Source: Cudoniella acicularis
Taxonomy: Eukaryota > Ascomycota > Leotiomycetes > Helotiales > Helotiaceae
Assembly (NCBI GenBank): GCA_013054445.1
Contig: JAAMPI010000448.1
Location: 1-37,486 of the forward strand
Length of the DNA stretch: 37,486 bases
Direction of reading: 5' to 3'
A program made the position numbers and the translations under genes. The number at the start of each line of letters is the position of its first letter. The stretch's first letter is position 1. This document shows, piece after piece, positions 1 to 14,000 of the stretch. The notes under the pieces were generated by a model. That model did not search any database. It was not told the origin of the DNA and saw only the letters and a list, made by a program, of their open reading frames with translations.

Positions 1-1170
1 TTTTGAGGCGATGGAGGGGCAGGGGATTTTGATAAGGGTGGGGTGTCGAGGATTGTGAAGGAGGTTTTGGCGGAAAAATAAAGGGGCCGCGAGCGGGTTA
101 GTGGTGAGGCTGTTTACGGTGTACAAAAAGGTGTATTATCATACATTGTACAATACAAAAAATAGCGTGGCGTCTGCTGGCAAGAAAGGAGAACCCCCAT
201 TCTATTTCTGTTCAATTTTTGGAGCAACATACGTGATGCAGGTTTTGGCTGAGGAATATGCGCGTGGTTTGCCGGTGTATAAAAAGGCATATCATGATGT
301 ACAATGCTTTTAAAACATAACTAGCATGGCGTCTCCAGGCTAGCTAATCAAGCAAAATCCCTATTTTCTTGCAGTTAGTTTACAATCACATTGAGCAAAT
401 ACACTTACAACTACGAATGAGCAGGCAGATTTTGGGAACTTGAACGAAGGAGAGAATGCCCCTAAGGACACCACCTATATTGAGATTCCCAACCCTCTTT
501 TCACAAGAGGTAAGCAAGGTAGTGCGAGCACTGAGCTGCCGAGGTTGACGCGAGCTCCAGGTCCCTCGTTTGTCGAGTTAGTCTCTAGACATATGGTATG
601 AGACCTATACTCCATAATAAACCTTATACTTAGTTTCAAGCACTTTGACCCCTTGCTAGACAACTACTTCAAGAGGCAAACCGACAAACAGACAAACCGA
701 AAAGTGCAAGGCAATCTGATACTACCTGAATAGGGCAACCCTTATTTTCTTTAGTAAAGTTATGGTGTTTCTACGAACCTATTACTTTTCTCACAAAATA
801 CTTTCCGCTTCCCACCTCTCTCCAGAAACCTCATACGAAGCACAACTCGACACCATCTTATGTCAAACACCAAATGTTCTAGATGTATTTCAATTTTCAT
901 GCAGCTACGTACATGAAAGATCGAAATCTCGACCACTGACCGCAAAAAAAGGAAATGAGTATGGAGATTTATCACGGTTAACGGGATCCTGCTTGCTTTT
1001 AATCTCAACCAACCACCCGAGTCCATCAGAAAAACAGACATCGAGAGTGAGATTCTTCATAAAATCGTGATATGATTGTATGCCTGTATGGCCGCTTACA
1101 ATCCTTCTTGACTGGGAATGCGCCACGTAGCATAGTTGAGGGGAAATCTATCAACCAATGTAGCACGCAT
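1..1170. other. Non-coding flank downstream of EF2
   Basis: I see no supportable gene here. The first ~58 bases are open in one plus-strand frame, ending in a stop at about 56-58, and could be the tail of a gene lying outside the window, but there is too little to identify. The short ORFs across 475-1126 overlap one another on both strands and resemble no family I know. The segment next to 1170 should carry the EF2 3' untranslated region. The left part holds the diverged direct repeat listed separately. Confidence 0.6.
62..340. repeat. Diverged tandem direct repeat (two copies)
   Basis: Copy A spans about 62-181 and copy B about 240-340. Both open with AGGTTTTGGC, continue through GGTGTAYAAAAAGG (118-131 and 274-287) and a TGTACAAT core, and close with CRTGGCGTCT. 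The copies differ by many substitutions and small gaps. Copy A contains the 10-bp palindrome ATTGTACAAT at 145-154. This could be the remains of a small non-autonomous element or an old local duplication. I see no terminal inverted repeats or target-site duplication. Confidence 0.5.
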
Positions 1171-3955
1171 CTATAGCTTGTCGTAGTACTAGATGTTGTT
1201 AGTAAACGATCAATTGTATGTAAAATCAGGCAACTTACATTCTCGTAACCAGGAACCTCAACCTTGATACCCTTCTTCTTACGTATAGCCTGCACTATTT
1301 GACCAACCTTGGAGGTACCATCAATAGGTGATCCACCTGGAAGAATTTGCCAATGATCAAAGACGGATTGAGGGAAGGCTTGACCAGAGGTGTGTGAGCG
1401 GAGATCTGCGTTGAAACCGAATGACTCCATAACGGGGAGATAGGCCTTAATTGTGAAAAGAGGAGTTCCTGGACGTTGCTCCTCGTTAAATACGTGACCA
1501 CGTCTTCGGGTAAGAACACCATAGACACCGCCCATAGCGCTCTCAGGAACTTGAATTTCGACCAAGAAGACTGGCTCGAGGAGACCTGGCTCGGCAAGAA
1601 GAGCCGCAGCATAAAGGACACGACGAGCAGTTGGGATAAGTTGTCCACCACCACGATGGATAGCATCGGCATGCAAGGTAACATCCATAATGTTGAATCG
1701 ACACGATCTCATTGGCTCTTCAGCAACTGGTCCTTCTCTCGACGCCCATTGGAAACCCGAGACAACTGAGTCCTTGATTTCGTTCAAGTATTGAACGGCC
1801 TTGGTCTGATCAACCAACAAGTTGGCGCCATTGGTGTCTGGTCCGAAACACCAAATCTTACGGGCATCGGTGACATCCCAGCCGAAATCATCAGCCAAGA
1901 TACGAGCACGAGCTTTGAAATCATCACGAGGGCCGATTCGGCCACCCTCAATTTCCTTCGAGACCTCTTCATCAAGAGGCTCAGCAACCATGTACAGACG
2001 GTTATGCTTGTTGGGTGATTTTGAAAGAGCGGTCATGCTGGATTTGGCGGTGACAGTTTCACGGTAATTGACGGTAGGGTCGGAGATACGGAGAGGAACA
2101 CCGGCGTGATCTTCCTCAAGATCCTTCAAGCAAATTTCCAAGTGTAACTCACCGGCACCAGCAACAATGTGCTCACCGGATTCGGAAATGAGGGTCAGGA
2201 CACAAGGATCGGATTTTGAGAGACGCTTAAGACCTTCAACGAGCTTAGGGAGATCCTGGGCGTTCTTGACCTCAACGGATCGCCGCACGACGGGAGAAAC
2301 GGAGAACTTCATGACCTTCAAGTTGTGGGCGGTATCAGAGGTGGTGAGAGTTCCGGACTTCAGCAAGAATTGATCGATACCAACCAATCCAAGAATGTTA
2401 CCGGCTGGGACATCATCGATAGGATCAACCTTGCCACCCATCATGAGAACGGTACGCTGAATAGCCTTGATGAAAAGATCATCCTTCTTGCCAGGGGTGT
2501 AGTTGGGACCCTGAATGCGGACCTTCAAACCGGATCGGACGGTACCAGCGAAAACACGACCGAAAGCATAGAAACGACCCTTATCAGAGGTGGGCACCAT
2601 CTTTGAGACGTACAACATGAGAGGGGCCTTAGGATCGCAGTCTCGGATACCAATGCAGGCCTCATCATCAGGGGGACCTTCGTAGAGGGTCTCGGCACGG
2701 TACTTCTGGGCAGTAACAGGCGATGGCAAGTGAAGAATCATCATCTCCAAAAGAGCGTCGGCCGCCGGTAAGAAAGTTCGCATGACGACCTTCAATAGTT
2801 GTTTGCCCTCCTTCTCCTTGTCATCAGGCTGGAGCTTGATGTTAAGCTTTTCGAGCAAGCCTGGAATCTCATCCTTCTTGAAGTTCATGATGGCGTTGAA
2901 GATCTTGAAAATTGGGTCGAGGATAAACTGGTTGAAAGCACGCTCCAGTTGCTTGCCCTCGTGCGTACCCTTGGTGGTCCACTTCTTGGTGTGTGGGTTG
3001 AAGTAGTTGTCGCCCTGGTTTTGAATCAATACTGCTTAATGAAAATAATGGAGTAAAAGCTTACCCAAAGACGTTCCATCATCTTATTTCTGTCGACACC
3101 GAACTTCTTGGCGTATCTCTGAGCAAATTGTCTGACAGTGAAAGCCCAGCCATGGAGACCGGATCCGAAAGCAATAGTGCCCTTGTATGGGTAAACTTGG
3201 ACATCACCGAGGGACTTGTCAAAATACGTTGAAATAACGACATTGACGGACTCGATAGTTCTTGAGAAGGATTGGTAAAGATCCTCCTTGGATACCTGCA
3301 ACTCAAGAAGAGCACGATCGACCTTGTTGATAATGACAACGGGCTTGATACGCTCACCAAGAGCCTGTCTGAGCACAGTCTCGGTTTGCACGCACACACC
3401 TTCAATGGTGTCAACAACAACGAGGGCACCATCAGTGACACGGAGAGCAGCTGTGACTTCAGAGGAGAAATCGACGTGACCGGGTGAATCGATCAAGTTG
3501 ATCAAAAAATCCCGTCCGTCGGTTTTTTGGCCAACAATATCCTTGAGATCCTCGTCGTCCGTAAGGTTGCCATACAGGGAGATAGCAGTAGACTTGATGG
3601 TAATACCACGCTCTTGTTCGTCGGCACGAGTATCCGTGGCTCGCGCATCACCGGCCTTTGCGGCGGAGATAATACCAGCCTTCGACAGGAGAGAATCGGT
3701 GAGGGTTGACTTGCCGTGGTCGACATGGGCAATGACGGACATGTTACGAACATTCGTAGGCTTGTCCATCAAGGCGCGGACCTCCTCGATGGTGAAACTG
3801 CATTGTAGATAATTATTAGCATACGATTCTGCTTCTTATCTCCGAATCGAGATGATCCTCCTCGTTCAAGTCGATTTCAACCTGCGAATGGAGTCGCGGA
3901 TCTGTCTCTGCAGACATATCGAGCTCAAAAAATGATATGCCACTTACTTGACCAT
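1171..3955 (-). CDS. eft2: Translation elongation factor 2 (EF2)
   Basis: Cytosolic GTPase that translocates the ribosome after peptide-bond formation. Exons run 3948-3955, 3065-3797, 1239-3014 and 1171-1188, giving 844 aa, the usual fungal length. The first exon is only 8 bp (ATGGTCAA, encoding MVN with the next exon); the last is 18 bp and encodes the terminal YYDKL. Introns are 150, 50 and 50 bp, the last with a TTTACTAAC branch site. The P-loop AHVDHGKS lies near residues 26-33, followed by DSPGHVDF and NKVD. The diphthamide histidine is residue 700 within [10 protein letters not shown]. This loop is modified by the diphthamide pathway, and EF2 is the target of sordarin-type antifungals (family knowledge). 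The gene is transcribed in the same direction as csf1, about 1.1 kb downstream of it. No key motif is missing. The long minus-strand frame stopping at 1026 is only read-through into intron 3. Confidence 0.98.
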
Positions 3956-5057
3956 GTTGGCGGTGGTGCTTCGAAAAGCTGATTAATTGAAGATTTTTTT
4001 TATGACGCCGGAGCGTAGGTGGTGTTGGCACTCGAGAGTGGGATCAAAGTCCACCTGAGTGAGAAATCTATCGTGCGCTGTCTTGGACGAACCACGACAG
4101 AGGAGATAGAGAACAGTGAGGGTTTGAGGGTGTTGATGAAGAGGAGGGAGATGGAAGATAGGGAAGGGACCGACAGTATCGAGGAAGAATCTTGCGGTTT
4201 AGTGGGGTAATCTACGAGACGCTAGCCGTCAAATCAGAAGAGGGGTGATGGTGGCCTGAGGCGCGAAAGGCACAACATCGTCAAATCAGGGCTAGCCCTG
4301 AGCTCACATCTGTCGCCCCCAGCCGGCAAGGAGTCAACATGGCAACGACGATAAAATCACAACAGTCACTCGATGAGTCTTGACAGCGAGGCTGAGTCTA
4401 TCTCATTACTGCAACATTCTGTTATGTATCAACGGCATAAGCTTCAACAATTTACGAGTTAAACGTGCTGCACTGCACAAACCCCAACTGCATGCACCAG
4501 TCAGAAGTAACCACGCAATGGAGAGGCCTAAGGCATAGGAATACAGTGGGGCAACTGACGATATTATCCAACCCTGTTGAACCCACATTGCCTAGGCATT
4601 ATGTGGAGGGTTTTACCTGAGGGTCTCGTCTCCGTCATGCTAAAAGGCTAATGCTGGGCGCTTTTACTTAGAGTCCCGTCAGATTTTGTTAAGACCATTG
4701 TTGCCTCCCGACTTCTTTGTGTCTCTGCTCTTGTCCTCGGAATTATTATCTTAGCACTCATTTTTGAGGTATTGACTCATTTGTTTTGCCCACTATGCTT
4801 ATTATGCTGCATCGGGATCAGCAAAGTGACTTCTCTTGCCTCTTGAGTTGTCATCAGTCCATTACTATAATCATTGCCAACCTATTTACCAGCTTCCCGC
4901 TATGACTCACGCCGAACGAGGCTATATTGCCTGACCTCAACTCCCATGGATACCGGATGCCACCGAAAACCAATGAAAATGCAATTTTGCAAGCCGACTC
5001 CCTCGCTATGCCAATTAAAACTATATGTACAAGAGGCAAACATGCCTCAAAGCTGGG
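3956..5057. promoter_or_regulatory. EF2 upstream region and csf1 3' flank
   Basis: This 1.1-kb stretch separates the csf1 stop from the EF2 start, with both genes on the minus strand, so it must hold the csf1 3' end and the EF2 promoter and leader. A T-rich tract lies at about 3991-4001. A sequence one base away from the HomolD-type ribosomal promoter box (CAGTCACT instead of CAGTCACA) sits near 4360-4370, but one near match has little weight. ORFs at 4019-4210 (+) and 4406-4588 (-) have no recognisable content and I do not call them genes. Confidence 0.5.
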
Positions 5058-8000
5058 TCAAGACGATCCCAGAATCTTCGCATACGCATCCTCTACTTCA
5101 CTCGCTAATTCCAGAAGCGTCACAATCACGATCTGATGCGTCAAGTTGGGCATTCTATCTCGATGGAGCCCAATCCATTCCAACCTATAACAGTCAGCAA
5201 AATCCCATAGGTGCGCTAGAAGAAACTTACGGTGGCGTAGCTTCGCCCATATCCCTCAACTGAGGCGTTTCGATTATCGGCGGCTCAAGAGCTGTGTAAT
5301 CGTACTTTGATTGTGGCACATTCACCTCAGCCGTGATCTTCTGTTGCTCGCCCTCTTTTCTTTCCCCGTCTTCCTCATCAGGGACACCAGTAATTTTCAC
5401 GGCAGAAATGGGAAGAGGCTTCCCCAATTTTTGAGCGAGAGCTTTTGAATGAGATGCCCACATGCTGCGGATGTAGCTAATACGAGAATAGTTCCATCCA
5501 ACTTCGACCTTACCCTCAAAAGAGCTCTTGAATATGTAATCGATGTGATTGGAATTTGGGACCTGCCAAGTCTGCATCGTTGCTTCAACCTTAGGAACTT
5601 TCAAAATAGTGCCACCTCGAGAGCCGGTGGCGCTATTTACCACATCCTCTACGCTAAGTGGTTTTGGCATATCGATGTTCTTGACCCCTGCGAGGCCAAT
5701 GCGAAGTTGCCCGAGCGTCAGACCTAGAATGCTATGAATTTTCCCATTGTCCATCGTCACTGCAAATCTGGCTTGAGCGTTAAGTGCTTCTAGTTTGAAG
5801 ACCTGGTGATCTGAGAAGGTATTCGGGAAGACTCCCATATTTACAGCATTAAGAGTGACGATAACATCCGTGTGTAGAGAAATCGGCGATTTGGCTATCT
5901 TGTCTTCGTCATGTTTGTGGAGCTCATGCTTAGGAGGAGTAGGCGAAGTCGGATGTGAGATTGATTTTCGTTGCATGAATTTTTCGATCTCGCTGAGGGA
6001 AGCCTCATAGTTGCTTCTCTTCTCCTGTGCTAATCGCAAGAATGCCTGATAAAGGGCGATCGCTTGTGCCGCAGTTGCAGTTGTGCAAAATACCTGCACC
6101 GCCTCCCCATCAAGAATTGCCACAAGTCGATCACCCTTTGCATGAGCACCACTTCGTACATTGTACATGTAGAATTTGAAAGAGGTAATATCTGCGACTA
6201 GGAAAGCGTGATAATCAAAGGCAGCCTTAACACGAAACTGACTGAACCCGAGAGATCCTTGCACAAGGGGAGTTTGGTTTAAGGCCTTCTCGCGGGCCGG
6301 CCATTGAATCGACGTTCGAATTTTAAAGTCCTGGAGAGCAACAAACCCACTCATTCTTCCGGTACTGTCAACTCCAACCTTGTCAAATCCCAAGCACAAA
6401 TTTTGTTCCCAATCAGAATTTTTCTTAGAAGATATCCAGAAGTTCGATATCATAAACGCCGACTTGCCAATTGCTTGTCCTAGGTCCAGTTGTACATCCA
6501 ACTCAGCAATTGAGATTGTGGCGTTCCAGGGAAAGGCGCCCGTCGCTGCCACTTGTTGGTATCTTTGAACTAAATAAGTTTGAGACTGTAAGGTAGACGG
6601 GACTGGTGCGGGGGTTGACGAGCTCTGTCGGATTTCTGGCGGTACCCAAATCTCCCTAAATAAGAGAAAGTCCTGCAGTTGTTTTGCATTTACCAGGACT
6701 TTCATTGGACTGATTTTCAGGATGGCAGAAAGCCCACTAGTTCCGCTGACATGCTTGCTATTCATGAGAGACAGGAAAACAGAATCAACATCGAAGCTGC
6801 CTGTAGATTCTCTGGAGTAGACGTGCTGAACCGAGGCTTGCAATCTAGAGAAGGTAGCAGAAGCAGCAAAGAAGTGACCATGTTCGGTTGATCGGACCGT
6901 ATTGACCGTAAGGTAGATATCATCAAAACGTGCGGTCGCAGCTACGCGAGCAATGGGCTGGCAACTAAGACTGAACTCTTGTCGACAAATTCGGAGGCCC
7001 AGATTCAGTCTCGTGCGACCAAGAACAGCACTGGGGTCGGCTGTTAAGATGTTATCCTCATCCGCACTCATGAATTTTTGTGGTGATACTTTTGGCTCCA
7101 AGGGCTTTTTGTCGGTATCATCATCGCTTACAATCTCTTTGACAGTTGACGAGATCTCCATGATCAGTGGGACGACCGTAGGGTAAAGTATGTTTGATGA
7201 TGCGTCGACTTTTAACTCTGCGTTCAGGGAGGGCTCGTCAAGTCCATTGTCTTTGAATTCGACTCTCCAGGCTAATCCCGGGGCTCGCAGCACAGTATTA
7301 CTACTAGCATCAGTCTGCGTGAATTGTCCGTATCTACCAGGTTGTGGGGTTCTGCCACTTGTTGTTGCTGATACTGCGTGGGTTGATTCTGGAGTTTTCT
7401 TGCCGGAGAGATAGACCACCGCGCCAGCAAAATCTGCATCGATTAGGAGAGATTCCATGCGTTTCGTGCCAAAGAACGGTTGGCGGCGGTTTGCCTCAGT
7501 AGGTGGTCCTGGGGCCGGAGTGGACCACGTAGCAGAGACAGCGCGAACTTTCTCTGCGGCAGATTCGATCGACTTTCTTAGAGCTGAAGCAGGGATGATG
7601 AATTGGGACGTTAAACGAAGATCGAGAGATTTCCCAGCTGCTTGGAAAGCCAGTCTACGAGTGTCCTGAGTAGACACATATCCTACATTGAATATGACTT
7701 CTGGTAATAGGGCAGAGTTCAACGTTCTTTGAGTTTTATCTTGCGAGGCGGGAACCATTTGTAATTGGAGATCCTCAATGGTCAATCTGGCGCTATTTTC
7801 CTTTTTCGTTGAGAGGTCGATTCTCTTCAGAGATAAAACCAAGTCTTCTCTTTCCTGTTGCGAAGAATTTTCCCGGGTATAGGTGCCAACAAGCCAGCAC
7901 ACCTGCACGTTGAGAAGCTCTAAAGAATACATTGACGAGAACATTATGGTAGACCCTGTAATGCTGGCTCCCGCATCTTGGTCATCCTCGTTAATAGCGA

Positions 8001-11000
8001 TTCGAGGTTTTGACTGTCGGAGCCGGCGCAAGTAATCCTTCTCTCGCGACAGGTCAAGGTCCTTGATCTTTTCTTGCAGATACCCAATGACATCTAAAAC
8101 GGAGGATGCCGTATCAGCGAACAGATTTATCTTCAGAGCATTACTCTTCAGATGAAATGATCTGACTTCGTTCCCAGTATCGCTCAATTTAGAAGTTGCA
8201 GTCAAGAAAGCCGCAAATGCAAGGTTCCCGCATGGTTCCATTCCATTTTTGTTCCATCGAGATAGTTCGAACATAATTTCTTGCAAGCTAACTCGCATTT
8301 CCGGGAATGCAAGCACCGGACCATCTTGATCAAGGCGGTTGGCTAACACCAACTGGACACAGCCAAGGTTGAAGTCAAGCCTTGCTCGATTGGAATCACC
8401 ACGATGGCCATGCGCATTTGCAAAAATATTGAAACCTGCCAGTGTTAAGTGGGCATCGTATATGAACATTTTGGCTTCTTTGGAAGTGGGTTTTTGAGAT
8501 GTCCCAAATATTTCTTCAAGGTGAGTTTCCATTATTTTGACGTCCTCCTTCACATCAGCTATGACACTCGAGATTTCGGGTCTATTTAGCGCTGTCAGGA
8601 GACTATGAACGGCAGCAGCATCGAGCTCAACAGGTTCGACGGATGCGAAAACAGATACAACTGTTTCGTTCTCCAAAATGTGGCAGGTAATACGACCATT
8701 TGTTGGTGGCACTTGTAAAAGCGAGATACTCCTAGAGCTGTTTGCGAATATTGTCTGCATATCATGAGAGTTTTCCTTGACGTCAAAATCAAAGACCACT
8801 TCCGAACCCATTTCTGCTGCTAGGGAGGCCCGAGCAACAATTCCAGATATGTTATAGGTCAGAGACTGGAGAAGGAGTATGCTGATATCGTATTTGTCCA
8901 GGACCAGAGCGACGTTGATTTTAGTGACAGATTTAGGTTTCCTTTCCACCTCTACGAATCGAGTTTGAGACGGGATCGCAGGCATGTTCTTTTTCAGACC
9001 ATATAGCTGGGCAGCCTCGTCGCCAATGATGAGATCCAAAACCTCTACCAAAGCAAGGATATCTTGACGTACGGCAAATGACAACTTCTGGCAATTCCCA
9101 GCAACTTTAATGGTGTTGATCGGTATCCCGTTATCAAGCTGCTCTTCATGAGAAATAAAAATGCTCGGAAAGTGGATTTGGTACGTGGTGAGTTCTTGCG
9201 AGTGGCTCGTGATTTTCGAGGTCGCTGCTTCGGCTGCAAGCATGAGTGTTGCGGCCTTTCTTTTCTCGCCAGTTCTAATATCAGTCACGACAAAAGACGC
9301 ATTTAGCCCTTTACTTAAGGAGGTGGCTCTAATGTTAATGGTATCGAGAGTGATAGAACCTTTATCAGTAGCAACAAGAATGTGCAAGTCGTGCTTCAAT
9401 CTCATTGGGGTGCTTTGGCCAGACCGAACAGGAGACTGGTTTCTCCTATTGTCGTTTGAACTTTCGCCATTTCCCTGATTGTACAGCTTCATTATATCGT
9501 CGGCCAGCTCACACAATTCCCAATTCAAGTTGATAGAAATATCAGCACAAAATAATTGGACAACCGTCATTTCGGAAATATCGGCATCTCGTGGCGACTG
9601 GGATTCAGCTTTAACATTGACCGTTTTGTTTTCGAACGTGGCTACGATCTCTGCCAAAGAGATCTCGTTTTGTTTTGGACCAGGGTCCAGCACAAGCCGA
9701 ACTAACTCGGTCCTGAACGTCATTTTCACTGGCCACGATGTCTCTGTCTTGGGCATGTTGTTTTCAAGAGATGGCCCATACACCCTTTTAATCACAAGAC
9801 ATGTATTAGTGTCGTTCAAGTCCCAACTCCGCCAATTATCAAACCCACTGAGGACATTTTCCCGAGCGTTTTCGGGGACGGTTTCTGAATTGTTTGAACA
9901 CCGCATGGAAATGTCTTGCTTCGTGGAATCATGCAGGCTATCATACATATGGCGAAGCCGAGTAATGATTTTCCAGGAGTCCGTCGTCCGTAGATGATCT
10001 GTGGCCGAACGTAGCACGTATGACGGTCTTGTCAAAAATAATGGGTCTGTTGCTTGCTGACCAGCTGCTGCCACTAAATAGGTGAAGAGTTGTAGACGAT
10101 TGCGTTGTTGAGCTGTGAGGTTCGAGAATGTCCCTGACATGTCACTGGCAAGCAAGCCCGTTCTGTGCAACAAGGAGGCAAGATACTCAATCTTGCTGCT
10201 TGCAGTAGCCACCTCAATACCCTTGAAAGCTACGGTTGCTGAGGTAGCTTCACCAGACACCACCCAACATGCCACATCTTCAAGGACCCCGTTTATTGCG
10301 ACCTGCGGATCCTGTATATCGGTGTACCTTTCTTTGGCAGATACATCTATGGATGCTAAAGAAAGATGAAAGGTGGATGATGTTGCTTGAATTTGAGACG
10401 CAAGATTGTTTTCTGAAGTCGCTGCGTTCTCCGATCTAGTGGTGACAGCCAGTCTAGATATAGACATGTCATACTGGTCGTGCATTTCTGCGGAAGTCCC
10501 GGAGCGGTCGGGGGTGAACGCGTTAAGAAAACGAAGACGGATGCTTGGTGCTCGAACACTCAAGTCTGTAACTTTTCGGGTCATGTTCCTGTGCTTCTTT
10601 AGATCGAATATGTCACTCATGGAATCAATTTGGAGTTCGTCCAAGATATCCGCAGGATCACTGGCCTGCAATGCTGCGACGAGGCCTGCGACGGCAGAAA
10701 CGGCTTTGGGATTGAAAACACCACACAAACCAGAAGGGAGCTCGATCATGAAGCTGACATGAGCCGCATTTTCGTTAACACGATCAGGTTGGACATCATC
10801 TAACGCGAAACGCGCTTCTTTAAAGCTGTGACACTCTTCCGAGTCTTCCCAAGTAGGAGGCAAGTCTTTCTTATCAGGCTCTACTCCTTCTAACGGAAAG
10901 TAGGGCGCCATGTAGGAACTAGAAAACGTCACAGTTGAGGGCGGTAGGACTCTATGATCGCCCACAGCACTATAGAATGAAGAACGACGACCCGTAGATG

Positions 11001-14000
11001 CAGAAATATCTCTCAACGGCGTTCGGCGGCCGGGGCCAGCGCCCGCTTGCAAACTCCTTGATCGGGAATCCATTGGTCGTGAGTCACCTCTTTTTCTCGA
11101 GCTATTCGGCCGGAGAATGCTGATGTCACTTCTCTGGCTTGTGCTGGAAATGGAAAGAAATGAGGATTTGCGTCCAGTAAATCGGTCCTGGTATAAAGAA
11201 GATTTTTCAGAGTGGATGGACTGGCAAGCCGGTGGAGCGTCTACATCAGAACTAACAGGAAGGGCAATAGGAGGAATACACATGGCTGGTGGATCAACGC
11301 CAACAAGCATTGAATCATCAAGCAAATTGGGATGCAGTAAGAAATCAGCCCTGTGTGTTCGTTGGTCATGGCGCTTGACGTGCTCTTGTTGAAGCTGGCG
11401 GTCTTTCTCAAAACCAAGCTTCCGTTGCACCATTGCAATCGACAATGCTGTTTGGACAAATGCATGGGTTTCAACTGGGTGCTGAGTCCGTGATCTGTGC
11501 CGTGATGCCGATTCTGCATCGACACATCCGAGGTGCACTTCAGGGACGAGGATATTCAATTTCTGCGAGTAGTGAGATCCAGCCCAGTCATTGAAACTGA
11601 CTGATATGTTCGCGGTCGAAAACAGAAATGCGGCCTCCTCAACATGTAGCCATATCCTGATCGACTGAAGTGATGCTCGAAGGAACGTGATATCATGTAA
11701 GATTACTTCCGAGATAGAGGGGAGTGCATTTTCATCATCTTCAAAAGAAAACGCGAATGCCCGTGCACCACCAGCTAGTCGTCCAAAGAAGTCCATAGTA
11801 CACTCGCCTGTCACGGCACCAACCCCGAAGTCCCAATTACATACGTAAGTGGGTTCAGTTGGAGGGAGTCCAAAAAGTCTGTTCCCAGAAGCATTAACTC
11901 CGTCGATGAAGAGCTGGGTGCTAGAAGTTGCACTTAGCGGTGTTGTGCTGCCAGACTGTTCGCTGCCCAACGAGAATGCCAAAGTACTGAGGATGACGTC
12001 CAGGTCCATGTAATAGTTGGTGAATCTGATATCAGCAGCGATAGTGGCGATTTCGATACGGATATGTTCTTTGGCAGAATAAAGGTTGGATGGAAGAATC
12101 ACGCTCGAATCATCTACAGTGATGGCAAGGATGACGTCCAGATCGTTGGACTTTTTGTGCGGTTGAACATCTCGCGCTTCATTATCATCTTCTCGCTGCG
12201 CACGGAGTACTTGTTGGTATTCCTCGAGAGTTTTGAAGCGTATATCATCACCAAAATAGTTATCCTTGATTTTCAAGAAATAACGAATGACAAATCCATA
12301 GAATTGAGCAGATGGTGCATTGCCATGCAAAGTGAGTAAGAGTGTGTCTGTATTGCTACTTGAGGTGTCTGCGCAGAACTGGTATTTCCCATTAATTGCA
12401 AGGGTTTTCAAGGTGGCAAGTTCGGTTGAGCGTAGGAATGTGGCCTGGGTGTTCCAAGGAGGAATATGAAGATTTAGTCCACCATGCATTCCATCGACGT
12501 CGAAGGAAATCGCATTTCGAAACGGACGGTATGTATCTAATGGAATACATACTTTCGCGTTTAGTACAGAGCCAAAAATAATGATAAAAGTATTATCATC
12601 AAAGTCTGATGGATTGTTGATAATATTAGAGTCGTTGACATTGAGATATAATCTGAAATTGTCTAAATGCAGATTAACCATGTATCGAAATGGCGAATAT
12701 GTCAAGTAATCAGGCGGCGGTCCACTCGCCCAGTCATCGACGAGGTCGATGAGGAGGAAAATGTGTTCCCGGAGGAGGAAGAGCTCGAGACCATTGCTGG
12801 CAACATCAAATTCCCATGTACGATGACCATTCCACTTCAAAGGATTTGATAAGTCGCAGGAAATCTTGTTGTCCACGGATCTCCAGAGCAAGCCGTGATT
12901 AACACTCGTGGTAATTTCTGTGTTTGGAAGGTCGAGCTCTAATGTATTTGAAAATCCAGACGGCCCGGCTACCATATCCATGGAATATGAGGCTGTGGCG
13001 TTGGCTCCCACCTTAACATCAAGCCAACCAAAAGGACGTATTTCTGGTCCAGGGTTCCCTTTATCGGCTTTCCGTCGGCGGTGCTTGCTGCTTCGACCTT
13101 TCTGGTTGTCTTGTCTGGCACCAATAGAGTCTGCGTGTTTTGCCCATCTCCAATTCTTCGACTCTTCTCTTATCGGAATTCGAACTGTCGTCTCTTTGTC
13201 GAATTCGATATACACCTTAAACTCTGTTGGTACTCTAAACTGGCCCGGAACGAGATTTTTACTTGGTGTAGTATCCTTGCATAAACTTGGAAAAAAGGCT
13301 CGCTGGATGTCGGCACGCTGTCTGTCTGCCCAAGGACCATAATTGATAATGGCTCCATTTAATAACAAATCCAAACCCCATTCAGGGGGAGGATCTCCGT
13401 TGATATTTCGAATTCTTCCCTCATTGCCCATCTCTTGGTGACCTGGTTTTTCTGGAACAGTTCCCACAACATCCCAATAAAAGCTCATTGTCGCTTTGGG
13501 GCTGTCGGCAATAGTTGAAACTGTGGCGTACTCGATGGCAGACCATCTTGCCTTCTCATCCTGCTCATTCTCATCGAGGTAACGAGAAAGACCCTGCCAC
13601 CCTGTAAAGCCAGGGCCGGTCTGTGGTGAATTATTAGGAGGATGGTCTGAGCTCGAGATCGAATCTACCGAACTCCTAAATGCAGGCACAAGGTCTTGTA
13701 AGGCATGCCAAACCTTTCGACGTTGTCGATGGAGAAAAGTATGATTGTGGACATGAGTCTTTTCTGGATCCGGATGATCAGTCTCACCGCGCTTGATACG
13801 AGTTGCAGTAGCAGTCTGATCCTCTTTATAATCGTCGTTCGGTTTCATTTGAACTACTGGATGATCAAACTCAAAATTGATCAATTGTCTGTACTGATCC
13901 AACGTTTTTGAGCTCGTTGCATCTATCTCCCCCGTAGCTCTGTCTGCTTTGGCGATTAATACGCTCTTTGTGTTCTCATTCCCCAGAACAACAGCTGCTT

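Noticed and set aside
4406..4588. 60-aa minus-strand ORF with a hydrophobic run
   Set aside because: It is short, lies in the EF2 upstream region and lacks any recognisable relation; hydrophobic runs are common in chance frames.
9479..9997. 172-aa plus-strand ORF
   Set aside because: It lies wholly antisense to the long coding exon of csf1 and has no domain content; a shadow frame.
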